A stretch of 64,000 bases of DNA from Lucinisca nassula (taxonomy: Eukaryota > Mollusca > Bivalvia > Lucinida > Lucinidae), in contig OY757013.1 in the NCBI GenBank assembly GCA_963580285.1, forward strand, positions 155,175,900 through 155,239,899, given 5' to 3'. How positions within the stretch are numbered: the stretch's first letter is position 1; each line of letters starts with the position of its first letter. This document shows, in pieces, positions 10,742 to 21,450 of the stretch. Position numbers and translations under genes: made by a program. Under the pieces are notes generated by a model. It ran no database searches. It saw only the letters and a list, made by a program, of their open reading frames with translations, and was not told where the DNA came from.

Positions 10742-11158
10742 GTATTACGTGAACAAGTCCGTGCAATGAACACTCTCTAAACCACACATTATATAGGCAA
10801 AACTGTGGTTTACGGAGGAATACATTATTTTCTTATTTCTGCTATGAGACAAGGTTTGTGTGTACTCGTTAGAACCGCCTCAATGAGGCGGTTCTAAAGA
10901 GCAGCCACAACCTATGTTTGCTGTGTACAAATAGCTATTTTGGAGGTGAGTGAATGTTTGAATTTTACGTTCCATCAACTGCTAAGGTCATACGGAGACG
11001 GGACCTCGGTTTAAAGACTCATCCGAAAGTCTGCAGAAGCCCGAGATCGATCCTGCGATCCCTGGTTTACAAGGCGAGTAGCGTAACCACTACACCACGG
11101 AGGCTTATATTTTGGAGGTGTAAATATGCATAATATCTCACGGGTGTGTTATTGTAAT
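10742..11158. mobile_element. FB-B copy split by SINE-E
   Basis: FB-B from GAACAAGTCCGTGCAATGAA to CGGGTGTGTTATTGTAATG, with the core hairpin at 10861-10912. It is interrupted by SINE-E at 10949-11107. Confidence 0.85.
10949..11107 (-). mobile_element. SINE-E copy 1, minus strand, 13-bp TSD
   Basis: tRNA-headed SINE. On the minus strand: head AGCCTCCGTGGTGTAGTGGT, B-box GGATCGATCTCGGG-like, then a short body with the tail toward 10949. Flanked by the perfect duplication TATTTTGGAGGTG at 10936-10948 and 11108-11120. Confidence 0.92.
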
Positions 11159-11188
11159 GTGAATTGCAGGGGTGCACATTGCACGATA

Positions 11189-11500
11189 CAGTGGAACTTC
11201 GATGGCTCGAACCCCTTAGGGACCATGAAAATTTATTCGATCCAGCGGTAGTTCGAGCCACTGAGGGTTACTGCCAGGAGGAATAATGAGATACTTTTGA
11301 ATATCTTTTCGATGTTCTGTAGTGAAAATATATGCTGTGTCTACTCATGAGTACATACAGCATACATTTGCAAGATAAAAGACGAAAATTTTCTAAATTG
11401 TCCCCACTATTTCTTATGTCGAGGATTTCCCAAGGGGCTCAAGAATGGGTTCGACTCAGCCAAACGAGCCATCGGTGTTCGAGCCATCAAAGTTTTACTG
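11189..11500. mobile_element. TcM-C copy 1 (TA-flanked palindromic MITE)
   Basis: Begins CAGTGGAACTTCGATGGCTC, ends GAGCCATCAAAGTTTTACTG, flanked by TA (11187-11188, 11501-11502). The central hairpin is shortened to ACTCATGAGTACATACAGCA, so this is an internally deleted copy. Confidence 0.88.
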
Positions 11501-11502
11501 TA

Positions 11503-12069
11503 TTTACATTTGATACATCCAGTGATGAAGTTAACCGTGAAGCAATTGGCTGCATTTCACCTGTAAAATTACATTTTAAAGATACTGCCCAGACACATGA
11601 TAACGGATAGACACACGCAGAAAATAGCTGCGTGGCAGAACAGTTTTAGATTGGCGAGTTAACTTTACATAAGCTAATGCGGTTGATATTGTCTTCCATC
11701 GTCTACAGGGAGCAATTTTCTGAAATAAATTTATGCGATTTGCATGCCTGCAATAGTCAGGCTTCAGCTGGCATTAACGTTGATGGCTTGGTAGTCTAAT
11801 CAAACTTGAAATGACAGCAATCAGAAAACAATAGGAAATTAGGATGAAATGATTTTTAGTGAAAATATTAAATATGTAATAGGGCTTGCTATGCCTGCCT
11901 GATATGGATTTGAACTCATATAGGTCTTCATTCAAACGTTGGAGTCACGTTTACATTGCAAATTAACTACCTAAATCATTTCAATCTTTCCATTTGAACA
12001 TGCATCAGAAAGAGCTGATTGTGGTCTACATTATTTACTCAGGGGAGGCAATTCCTAAAAAAGTATTTT
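11503..12069. other. No feature recognised
   Basis: Low-complexity AT-rich stretch without recognisable genes. Confidence 0.5.
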
Positions 12070-12210
12070 TGTCTTCCAGGTCAATAGGGATCAACTCCTG
12101 AGGAGCAAATTCTTTTCTTTAAGAGTAGACCCCTTTTTCGTGGGACAGGGCATATAGAAAAGCAAAAAGGAAATCCCGAATGTTGTCTCCATTTAAAAAT
12201 GGCGGAAAAA
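12070..12210 (-). repeat. Dispersed repeat (pair with 7960-8100)
   Basis: Inverted relative of 7960-8100, sharing TTAAGAGTAGACCCC and AAAAATGGCGGAAAAATC. Confidence 0.7.
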
Positions 12211-12317
12211 TCTTTGTGTTGTAAATACACATTACAAGTACTACAGAGTATGAGGTTTTGTCGCGATCGACATTAACAGTCATACGACTTTGCTGCTGAG
12301 CCGTATGAGCATACATG

Positions 12318-12710
12318 TTTATTTGTTTGAATTGAGGTTTAACACCTCCGTCAACACTATTTAAATCATTTTGGAGATGTTGATTTCAATTTTGTGGGAC
12401 TTTTATTACCCAGGCACGACACTGAGATGAAATGACATCTCAATCCCTGGCGTCCAATGGAGTGAGTGAGTGTTTGAGTTTTACGTCCCACCAACAGCTA
12501 AGGTCATACGGAGACGGGACCTCGGTTTAAAGACTCATCCGAAAGTCTGGAGAAAGCCGGGATCGATCCTGCGATCCCTGGATTACAAGGCGAGTAGCGT
12601 AACCACTACACCACGGAGGCTTCTAGCGTCCAATGGAACCAATATGGTATATATGCATGGACGGGCCGACTCGCACCACTTTGCCTGGGAAGGCTTAATT
12701 TACATACATG
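12318..12710 (-). mobile_element. SINE-D copy 3 split by SINE-E
   Basis: Minus-strand SINE-D: TTGAGGTTTAACACCTCCGT (tail side) through ATGCATGGACGGGCCGACTC. SINE-E copy 2 sits inside it. Confidence 0.85.
12461..12625 (-). mobile_element. SINE-E copy 2, minus strand, 11-bp TSD
   Basis: Nested in SINE-D copy 3 and flanked by GCGTCCAATGG at 12450-12460 and 12626-12636. Same layout as copy 1; head GCCTCCGTGGTGTAGTGGTT on the minus strand, tail (CACT)n. Confidence 0.93.
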
Positions 12711-12843
12711 TATGTACATATGTTTGCCTCCTAGAGGAGCAGTCTGATCTTGATCCACGCTGTTTGCAAAGATGACTTTTGAAGAAACCAGAAGACGACA
12801 AGCAGACGACCATTGCTGTGCTTGAAATCTTATGTGTTTATTA

Positions 12844-13049
12844 CAGTAAAATTCCTGTATTAAGACCCCCTCTTGGACTGTTCAAAAGTGGTCTTAAAGA
12901 CCACTTTTGAACAGTCCCAAAGGTGGTTCCTGGCTAGAGAACATTGTGAACAGAAAACACGAAGACAGAACAACTGCACCCTCCTTAATAACATTTTAAA
13001 GCAGAATTGGTCTTAATTTTTAGATGGTCTTAATAGCGGAATTTTACCG
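12844..13049. mobile_element. MITE-N copy 2 (TA-flanked)
   Basis: 206 bp, CAGTAAAATTCCTGTATTAA to TTAATAGCGGAATTTTACCG, flanked by TA (12842-12843, 13050-13051). Internal inverted GTGGTCTTAAAGACCAC. Non-coding. Confidence 0.85.
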
Positions 13050-13051
13050 TA

Positions 13052-13811
13052 TTTACTAACCCTTCTCTTGCTGAATATTCAGATTAACCACACCCATTTC
13101 TGACTTTGAACCAATTAGATTACTTGATGATGTAATTTATTCCAACAAATTCATAAAATGAATGCCAAACAGTGTAGATCCTGATCAGATGGCTTCTTCA
13201 GAAGGGTTGTCGTGAACAGCATGATAAGAGTTAATCAGTGGCCGCAGAAAATATTTCATGCCCATCGTTGCTGACGCAGCAGGTGTCGAATACGAGAGAT
13301 TCTGATTAGGAGTCTGACTTGCATCCATCCGACTGAGCTTTCGAAGTCAGCTGTAAACGAGATTTTAGAAAAGAAAGCAATAAACAAATCAAAGAAAACT
13401 AATAAAAATGCGACAAATGTCAAACAGTAATCAGAACACAGTTCGTTAATTTGACAGGTTTCGTGAAATCTTTGAATATAGCATTTGTCTGGAAGAGTAA
13501 AACACGATTCGTTTTACAAACGTAGAACCGATACTTGATAGCATTACGAGTATGCTGACATCTTTTCATCCTAAGCCACTTTGAAGTTGATAATATACAG
13601 ATAAGTGGGGTTAGGTCTTCGTTATTTTTCTTGTTTTTACCTATCGAGCGTCCATAATCTATGTTTGGACTAGAAATTAAAGAAAATATCCAACATTTTC
13701 CTCTGCAAAATGCTAGGATTCGATAGAAAGACACCTTTTTCGGTTTCGGTGTAACCGCAATTTAATAGCGTGACAAATCCTGTAAACAGACACATATGAT
13801 CAACATAGATG
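13052..13811. other. Mostly unassigned; pal60 half-copy near 13164
   Basis: A pal60 half (GCCAAACAGTGTAGATCCTG) lies at 13164-13190. The 104-codon minus-strand ORF at 13420-13734 has no recognisable domain and I do not support it. Confidence 0.5.
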
Positions 13812-13890
13812 CAGATCAGCGTGTGTATCCCCCAGTCCAGCCGGAGACTTCACTGGGCTCGCGTGAGACAGTCCGGGAATTGTAGAAGGC
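13812..13890. repeat. Repeat-L fragment
   Basis: GGAGACTTCACTGGGCTCGC-type sequence, a relative of repeats at 14118-14215, 29545-29745 and 36565-36775. Confidence 0.5.
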
Positions 13891-13896
13891 TCTTGC

Positions 13897-14117
13897 CATC
13901 ACGAAAACACGCCTATATGATTTTGACCCCCTTGAACCACACTTTTATATTGCATATCTGGGGCTTACAAAGGTAAACCTTATTATTTTTATTTCTGCTG
14001 TAAAATATAGATTGTGGGTACTCCTTAGAACCGCCTCACCAACAGTTTACATCTTGAAATTGTCTTTTTTCGGTGGTAAAGTTTACAATGTATTTGTATA
14101 GGCGTGTTTTCGTAATG
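13897..14117. mobile_element. FB-A copy 2, right core arm deleted
   Basis: CATCACGAAAACACGCCTAT to GGCGTGTTTTCGTAATG. Only the left half of the core (GGGTACTCCTTAGAACCGCC) remains, so the hairpin is lost. Confidence 0.88.
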
Positions 14118-14254
14118 CAATTGACAAGACTGTACGGAACGGCGCTGACTTCGCTGGTCGTACGGGTCATTGTAGGCTATGTCGTGCGCTGGATCAATGT
14201 TCTTTCACCGGTCTAAACTAGTCGCATATGAGAGTCTTCATATCCTGTTACATG

Positions 14255-14440
14255 TAACAAGCCCATGTAACAAAACACCGTCTTGTATGGAGAAATCTGG
14301 AGTTTACATGGGTGTACATTACTTTTCTTATTCTTATTTCCGTTCCAAGATATAGGTTGTTGGTACTGGTAAGAGCACCAACGACCTATGCTCGGGAAAG
14401 TACTGAATAAGGAGAATGTCATCATTTTTACCAGAAAACA
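14255..14440. mobile_element. FB-B copy, decayed
   Basis: AACAAGCCCATGTAACAAAA ... GGTTGTTGGTACTGGTAAGA facing GAGCACCAACGACCTATG; the core is strongly shortened. Confidence 0.7.
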
Positions 14441-15482
14441 ACAACAAAAAAAAAAAAAAAAAAAACAGAACGTTTTTGAAGCATGACATAATGCACTTTA
14501 TTACATACCTTCTATAGGTAAATTACATTAGAATCTTTCAATACAGGCTCATTTTTTCGCTATTTTGATGGCACAGTCACGTGACGGGGCCAAAATCCAT
14601 ATAATATGAATTTTTTGGCACTGCCTTTCCATATTGGCACTGCTCCACTCTGTTACTATAGCAATAGAACGTTAATGCCGTACTCCATAAGCTTCAAAAT
14701 GGCCGCAGAAAAATCACTTGAAGCAATGTCAACCCGACTTCTGGACCTAGACAGAGCGATAGAAGACAGTGATAACAATAGATTTTGAGAAAAGTCTGAT
14801 ATTTCGTGGCAAGCATGAAACGTGAAATACAAAATTCTTTTTAAAAGAAGTTCACTCACGAGTCACGATTGTGAAGCACTGTGAAGGACGTTGCTTTCAA
14901 GCACAGCAGGGATGTCCCAACATTTGAAACAATAAGGTCTTGCCAACAACCTTAAACGAACATATCCCTTCACTTACAAGGAGCTGGAAATTGTGCGGAA
15001 GAAATCTGTCCCCAAAAATTGTCTTGTATTTTAACGTAAACACCACCGCGACCTACTGCTACACACGGAATCGATTAAGCAGTAGCTTGATGAATGACAC
15101 TAAGAGCCTTTAAAATTAAAATGGTCTTCAAATAAGTACAAAACATTCTGTAAAATATACCTTAAAAAGCATTCTTTGAACTGCAGAAATTCTTATTTAA
15201 AATGGCGATTTGTTTTGAAACTGACAGTTGCGACGTCACTTGTGACGTAATTTGCTGCGCACTACTGTGTTACTGTATTACCATGAGCATGGTTAGTGTA
15301 GGCCTACTAATCAGTTACATAATTTAATAGTAATTTCTTTTTTTTTTCGGCGGATACCGAAAATATATCCTCAACACACTCGATGAAACGTTCCCGGCAT
15401 CTACCTTTAAAAAGTAAATATTCTCTTTGCCTTCATTTCTTCACGTTGCAATATAACTATGCTATATAAATGATGTAATAAA
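14441..15482. other. No feature recognised
   Basis: An A-run at 14443-14465 and AT-rich sequence. The two overlapping antisense ORFs at 14606-14859 lack recognisable domains. Confidence 0.5.
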
Positions 15483-15625
15483 GAGGTTATGATATGGTGA
15501 AGGTGTGCCTCTAAGTCATATTGGCACCGGAAGTCATATTGGCCCTCGGGCTAAAGCCCTCGGGCCAATATGACATATCGGTGCCAATATGACTTAGAGG
15601 CACACCTTTACCATATAATAACCTC
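15483..15625. repeat. 143-bp near-perfect palindrome
   Basis: Arms of ~70 bp: GGTGTGCCTCTAAGTCATAT at the left and ATATGACTTAGAGGCACACC at the right, centre CTCGGGCTAAAGCCCTCGGG. It abuts the repeat-K element and ends inside the shared ACCTCTATTTATCATATG junction. Confidence 0.9.
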
Positions 15626-15990
15626 TATTTATCATATGACGTAGCGTTTGAGAGTGTAATAACGCCATGTAATAATTCGATAATCCAATAGTGGATTAAA
15701 TATGCAAACTAGTTAGATAATGCCGTAACGTTACATGTATGACGTCCTTAACGACGCCGCATTTACTAATGGCGGAATATTGACATTTTTGTAAAACAAG
15801 CGTGAATAAAATGCGTTTGAAATGTCATATGATAAATAGAATGTTGCATTCGTGCTCATGTCGTATTTATTAAACTCATTGAGGAATAGGAATAAAATAC
15901 TCACCAAAGCTTCGCTTTTCATCCCTTTTCCTCAACTCGTTTAATAAATTCAATAATACATGAGCACTCGTGTAAGATCATCTATATGTC
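15625..15990. mobile_element. Repeat-K copy 1 (double foldback)
   Basis: First part 15625-15839 has inverted ends CTATTTATCATATGACGT / ATGTCATATGATAAATAG. Directly following is a second foldback with GTGCTCATGT...TTATTAAACTC facing AACTCGTTTAATAAATTC...ACATGAGCAC. The same two-part order is seen at 38015-38392, so the parts move together. Confidence 0.8.
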
Positions 15991-16246
15991 ACGCAGATAT
16001 GTTACCGGAGTATCTTAATATAGACTGTACAAGCTCGCTAATGCCACCGCGATTAACTCTACATGTATCTGTTAATCCAGTTGAGATGAAGAAGCCATCT
16101 CAGTGAGTGTTCAGGATCTACACTGTTTTTCATTCTGAAATCGAACTGAACCCATGCATTTCATAAAGTTGTTTGCTATAGGTGTATATAGTCAGGCATG
16201 GGCATGGCAAAATTAATTTTAATCAGAAGGTTAATTGTTAAGCTTT

Positions 16247-16552
16247 TGTTTGTTTGTATTGGAGTTTAACGGCCCAGTCAGCGCTATAATAGGTCATTTT
16301 TGAGCCGGTCAGTTTACCTATCAACACTTTTCCAGGGCAGGCTTATACGTAAGCGGTTAACCAGTACAGTTCACATTCTTTCGCCAGAAACTGACAATTG
16401 CCCTTCTTGAACCAGCGTAAGGGAGAGAATGTACGTAGAAAAGATTTCATGACCAGTCTCCACGAAAGAATGTTGCCGACCCTGGCAGGTATCGAACCCG
16501 CGTCCTCCTGATCACCAGCCAGACGCGCATCCGACGCCGGCTAATGATTGAG
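16247..16552 (-). mobile_element. SINE-F copy 1, minus strand
   Basis: On the minus strand: B-box GGGTTCGATACCTGCC, body with CAGTTTCTGGCGAAAGAATG, then tail TTAAACTCCAATACAAACAA. The tail resembles SINE-D. Confidence 0.85.
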
Positions 16553-16567
16553 CGGTTCTTACTTGTA

Positions 16568-16912
16568 CAGTAGAACTTCGATGGCTCAAACACCGATGGC
16601 TCGTTTACCATGGATGTGTCGAACCCATTCTTGAGCCCCTAGCGAAATCCTCTACATAAGAAATAGTGGGGGATGATTTAGGAGATTTTAGTCTTTTATC
16701 TTGCAAATGTATGATGTGTGTACTCATTAGAATCGCCTCGATGAGGCGATTCTAATAAGTACACACACCATACATTTTCATTATAGAACACCGAAAAGAT
16801 GTCTAAAAGTATCTCGTTATACCTCCTGGAAATCACCTCAGTGGCTCGAACTACCCCTGTCTCAAACAGATTTCCGAGGTTCCAAAGGTTTCGAGCCATT
16901 GAAGTTCGACTG
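16568..16912. mobile_element. TcM-C copy 2 (opposite orientation)
   Basis: 345 bp, TA at 16566-16567 and 16913-16914, ends CAGTAGAACTTCGATGGCTC / TTGAAGTTCGACTG. Core hairpin GTACTCATTAGAATCGCCTC / GAGGCGATTCTAATAAGTAC at 16719-16765. Confidence 0.92.
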
Positions 16913-16939
16913 TACTTACAGGTTGTTTTAAAACAAAAC

Positions 16940-17236
16940 TGTGTTTGTTTGGTTTATTTGGTTTTTAAGCGCAGTCAACACTATTTAGGTTATATCAAGC
17001 CAGTCCGAGTTTACCTAATCACGCTTTTCTTCTGCAGGCTTATTATACATAAGAGGTTAACCAGTACAGGCACATGTTTTCGCCAGAAACTGACAACTAC
17101 CCTTCTTGAATCAGGGAAAGGGAGAGAATGACCATAGAACGTATTAAACGATCAATCTCCACGAAAGAATGTTGACGAGCAGGCAGTTATCGAACCCGTG
17201 ACCAGGCAGATGCGTATCCAACTGAGCTACTTTCAC
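16940..17236 (-). mobile_element. SINE-F copy 2, minus strand
   Basis: Minus-strand head AGTAGCTCAGTTGGATACGC (A-box), B-box CACGGGTTCGATAACTGCC, body and T-rich/A-rich tail as in copy 1. A clear tRNA-derived SINE. Confidence 0.88.
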
Positions 17237-17470
17237 ACAAAAATACTACATATGGTTTTCCTTGTAAAATCCACTTTTCTATTCTAAGATGTGTTAATTG
17301 CACACTGCTTTCACGTGATGCTTTTTGATTCCACTGATGGCCATAAATTGTTTGGAGTTGGGGGTGGGGGTGACTGTTATCGTTATCAACTATCGCGCCC
17401 CATAGCGGAAAGAATAGTGAATATTCGCTTCCTGCAAACTGGCCTATCACCCACCACCAAGAGAAGCTGT

Positions 17471-17754
17471 CATTACGATAACACACCCGTGCGACATAGT
17501 GCATTTTTTCAGATCTCCAAAATGGCCATTTTTCTGATGAAAATCCACTATATTTTTCTTATAAATACTGCGAGCATAGGTTGTAGGTGCTCGTTAGAAC
17601 CGCCTCAAAGAGGTTCTAACGAGTACCCACAACCTATGTCTTGGGGCAAGAATAACGAAAATAATGTATACCCCCGTAAACCCCAGTTTTATCTATATAA
17701 AGTGGGGTATAGAGGGTGGGGGTGTCTTCATTTCACGGACTTTGTCACGTAATG
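17471..17754. mobile_element. FB-B copy, near complete
   Basis: CATTACGATAACACACCCGT to CTTTGTCACGTAATG. Core GTTAGAACCGCCTCAAAGAG / GAGGTTCTAACGAG at 17590-17622, flanked by AGGTTGTAGG / CCACAACCT arms. The 153-codon ORF across it is a shadow. Confidence 0.9.
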
Positions 17755-17991
17755 GTGAGGAAATATAATAGTTTCAAATGTGCATCATATCTTTATATGA
17801 AGCAGGCGACATAACTAAATATTAAAACTTCTATCAATTTATTTCATGAAAGCACACGTCCTCCTACATAATTTTCAATAATTATAAATTTTACACAGAC
17901 ATTCCCAGTGAACAAGATTTATGAATGCAAACATCGTAGATTAGTGCGCATTCGTTGCGGCTACAAAATTGCGATAGGTAAATAACAGGTA

Positions 17992-18436
17992 GCATTACAC
18001 TAAATACTGGGAGGTGCCGGGTTTTATCACTTTGGGACAGAGCTTTTAGTTGCGTTCTAAATACCAGACTTGCTTCCATTGGATATATATCCCATGTTTT
18101 ATTTCAATGTGAGAAAATGATAGGTATAAGGGACTAAAATGATGCATGTTTTTATAAATATATCTGCAAGCTCAAAGAAATTTTTGCTGATTTTATATGG
18201 TCACCCCTCCTTTAAAAATGTTGGTTTTATTTACTCCGTTCTAGCAGGTAAACAAACATCGTTGACTGTAACTTGAAAATGAGCCGATCAACATGTGGAT
18301 TTTTTCTCATTAACTTGTTGGGCTAGGATGGCTCTATAAACAGGTAAGATTTGAAAAGTTTTGTATGCGTAGTTTTGTGGGAGCAGGTAAAAGGTTACTA
18401 TTGTCGCCTATGGAAAACATTTAGTGTAAAGCTCCC
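17992..18436 (+). repeat. PLE-associated module G, copy 1 (pLTR-like)
   Basis: ~445 bp, about 97% identical by eye to 19371-19818 and related to minus-strand copies at 47551-47940 and 50057-50440. Starts GCATTACACTAAATACTGGG and ends ACATTTAGTGTAAAGCTCCC. In the tandem PLE at 47551-52450 it lies directly after the element's 3' UTR, so it behaves like a pseudo-LTR. No coding capacity is supported. Confidence 0.75.
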
Positions 18437-19370
18437 TATAGCAAAAGTAGATCACTATCCTGTATTCAGTCATTACACACTATTTCCACACATTTGTAGG
18501 TTCTGTCCAATTCTGTTTCATAAAATGTATCCTCGTGGCATGTATTTTGCCATAGATACTGTAAAAATGTGATGGTAATGCTATGCTAACTTAGGTGTAA
18601 CTGGATGTATTTGATGAATTTTTGTGCCTCTGGCCTATGTTCTTTGGGGGGGGGGGTACTTTGAAGCTATGTAAATCAGTTTTTATTGATGTGTTTGGAA
18701 AGGAGACTTGCTACTTAGCAGTTATTGTATTTGCACAAACACAAGAAAGAATCTACTCCAACTGGAATATAAGTGTAAGGTTTCATGGCACTAGGACCAT
18801 GTCTCAAACCAAAGAAAAACTTCAAAATTGTCTCTCCGAACAGCCCGCTGCAATATCCGGATAAGTTTTCTCATCCGTTATAAAATCTATTTTATTGTAA
18901 CCATGTAAAAGGATGTGGACAGATATATTCAGCTATTCCTCATGGCATTTAGGCATTTACAAACATTTTCTTGGCATTTTTGTCCTCAAAATATCCTCAA
19001 AAATGCCATTTTTTACTTTAAATAGGGGGTGTAGGTGTGAAAATAGCCATAAAAATGAGTATTGGTGTTTTTAGGCATAATTCTGTTCATTTTAGGATTG
19101 AATTGTTTCAAAGACATTGGAGAAGAACCACTGATGCAAGCCTGTGTCTGGGTTACATTCCAGAAGGAGATAATCTTTTGCGCTTTTCAAAAACTATGGT
19201 TTGTTCGGCTTTCATTGTTGAATCTGAAAGCGATAACTTTTTCGCAAACTTGAAAGATTCTGTGTGACTGAACTTTTATCATACAGGACTAAATTATTAC
19301 ATATGACCTAAATTTCTATTTGGCAATTCTTTTGATGCAACTTAAAGAAAATAAGGGTTTGGTATAGGTA
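18437..19370 (+). mobile_element. PLE-associated internal non-coding module
   Basis: ~930 bp between two direct G copies, homologous to 49205-50056 (minus). It includes a G-run at 18645-18655. In the PLE at 49205 its far end runs straight into the reverse transcriptase frame; here it runs into G copy 2, so the coding part has been lost from this copy. The small ORFs (18351-18572, 18622-18864, 19037-19267) are homologous between the copies but show no recognised domain; treat them as unproven. Confidence 0.7.
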
Positions 19371-19818
19371 CCATTACACTAAATATTGGGAGGTGCCGGG
19401 TTTTATCTCTTTGGGACAGAGCTTTTAGGTGCGTTCTAAATACCAGACTTGCTTCCATTGGATATATATCCCGTGTTTTATTTCAATGTGAGAAAATGAT
19501 AGATATAAGGGACTAAGATGATGCATGTTTTTATAAATATATCTGCAAGCTCAAAGAAATTTTTGCTGATTTTATATGGTCACCCCTCCTTTAAAAATGT
19601 TGGTTTTATTTACTCCGTTCTAGCAGGTAAACAAACATGGTTGACTGTAACTTGAAAATGAGCCGATCAACATGTGGATTTTTTTTTCTAATTAACTTGT
19701 TGGGCTAGGATTGCTCTATAAACAAGTAAGGTTTGAAAAGTTTTGTATGTGTAGTTTTGTGGGAGCAGGCAAAAGGTTACTGTTGTCGCCTATGGAAAAC
19801 ATTTAGTGGAAAGCTCCC
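19371..19818 (+). repeat. PLE-associated module G, copy 2 (pLTR-like)
   Basis: Direct repeat of 17992-18436, ending exactly at GTGGAAAGCTCCC, the same end as the copy at 47551. This fits a fixed element boundary. Confidence 0.75.
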
Positions 19819-20429
19819 AACAGAAGCCACTACGTCTATTTATAGTTGATTATTGACGAACAGTACACGTTTTTTTTACAAATACACAAAGTTGATTAGG
19901 TTCGCCCTCGTTAAGCATATTATATTAATAAAGTGGAATAAAGTTATTTTATATTTTTTTTAATATCTTTATCGCATTTCTTTTGTCTGGATCTCCAATC
20001 TAGATTTTAATACAGATGTGCTTTCTTGGGAACGAATGGGAGCTAAATCAACGACGGAGACCCGGCTAAAACAACGGCGACATCGCGGATGAATAAAAGC
20101 CGCGCCGAGGATAAAACCAGCGACTACGGCGGTAATGGGACGTTTCGTGCTATCGACCTTTCCCCCAAGCCCGGTCTCAAAACCGGGGCGATTTGTGTTC
20201 CCATCCCGCATTGTTTTCTATGTAGATGTTTTAAGGTTAATGTACAGAAACACGCCTAAGAAATGAAACTAGTGGAGCATACTTATTTTCTGCGCCAGAT
20301 TAGTTCGGCCTCAACAATGACCCTCCAATATCTAACTACTATATTCTTCCAATAGTTCATTTGTCATTGCTGTCCATTTCTGTCCATTACCAATTTTACA
20401 TGTAATCAAATGTGAGAACTGCTACTGTT
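19819..20429. other. No gene recognised; GC-richer patch
   Basis: A GC-richer patch at 19980-20215 carries an 80-codon minus-strand ORF (19969-20211). I see no domain or repeat relation that supports it. Confidence 0.4.
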
Positions 20430-21450
20430 TGTGTTTCCTCAGATGGCTGATGAGACCAATTCTAGCTCTTAACCGCATACAGAGCAAGAGGCGTCAGAGG
20501 AAGACAGCTCTGTTGGTGATTCCTTAGCTCTTGACTTTGCGCTGGCATGTTTCTGCCCGGTCCCGCTGTTCTTTTCGCATAATATTCACCGCCTGATGAT
20601 GCTTCGCCGTCTTGTTTGGTCCTTTGACATTCGTTCCCACAACCCTTTTTCTGTATTGTGGTTTTTGAGGCAGGCTATGGAGGTGTCGTTGTATGGCTTC
20701 TTCTGACCACCTTGAGAGCACCATAGAGGATTATCATTGGCAAATGTTCCTGAGGCATATGGTAACCAGGCCTGCCAATCTTTACTTCACCAGTTGCGAC
20801 AGTGTTTACACTTTGCATACATTTCCTTTTCAGGACGTCTGTGTCTGAAATCCTGTCGTCATGCTACTTAATCTTAATCTAAGACAACTTGTATGGAATT
20901 CGGCTCAGTCGTTTGGCATACCGTTGGTAAATTGTCCACATTTTGCACGCGTTTTATAGTGTTGACAAAACCACGGTTCTGTAAACGTTCAGCGTTTTGC
21001 CAAGTCTGGTTCGACTTCGAGCCAAAACTATACCACGTAGTCACTAGCATTGGCAATCCTAGTGTGCACGACCCTTGACAATGTGTTCCAATGTAGGTGA
21101 ACTTGTCTAGCACGTACAATTTATGTTTCACTATGACGGCGGGCTCCTTGTAAGGCTTGACGTGCGCTGGTTGATAAGCCACTCGGTCTTTTTGATGCTG
21201 ATTGTGAGGTCACTGCTCCACAGGAGTCAGATGATTGATCTATCCTTTTGCACCTTTTCTGAGGAAACACACGTTGTCATGTCATCAGCGAAGAAGACCT
21301 CGTCAAGAACCTTTGTCCGCACCTCGGATTTTGCTCGAAACCTTCGTAGGTTTAAAAACTTCCGATCAAAAAGATACCTAAAAGGTACCCCATTTTCACC
21401 ATCCTGGAAATCACATCTGCGCATTATGCTGAACAGCCTGTTTTAAACTA
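20430..21450 (-). pseudogene. Decayed LINE reverse transcriptase, 3' half
   Basis: Minus-strand remnant with several frame changes. Order on that strand: NLRRFRAKSEVRTKVLDE then the palm motif FFADDM (FFADD codons at 21281-21295); YKEPAVIVKHKLYVLDKFTYIG at about 21090-21165 by frame; a middle part broken by stops (DRISDTDVLKRK, then LPMIILYGAL); and at the end ARIGLISHLRKH (20431-20466), the C2H2-like finger tail of this non-LTR family. The element's job would have been target-primed reverse transcription. It is dead: frameshifts, stops, and no 5' half. The clade is not assigned. Confidence 0.78.

Noticed and set aside
17992..19818. LTR retrotransposon with two LTRs
   Set aside because: The flanking repeats do not start TG or end CA, show no target duplication, primer site or gag-pol, and the same module is joined to a Penelope-like RT elsewhere in the window.
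20449..20470. Hammerhead core (CTGATGAGACC)
   Set aside because: No GAAA and stems follow at the right distance; the text belongs to the zinc-finger tail of the minus-strand LINE.
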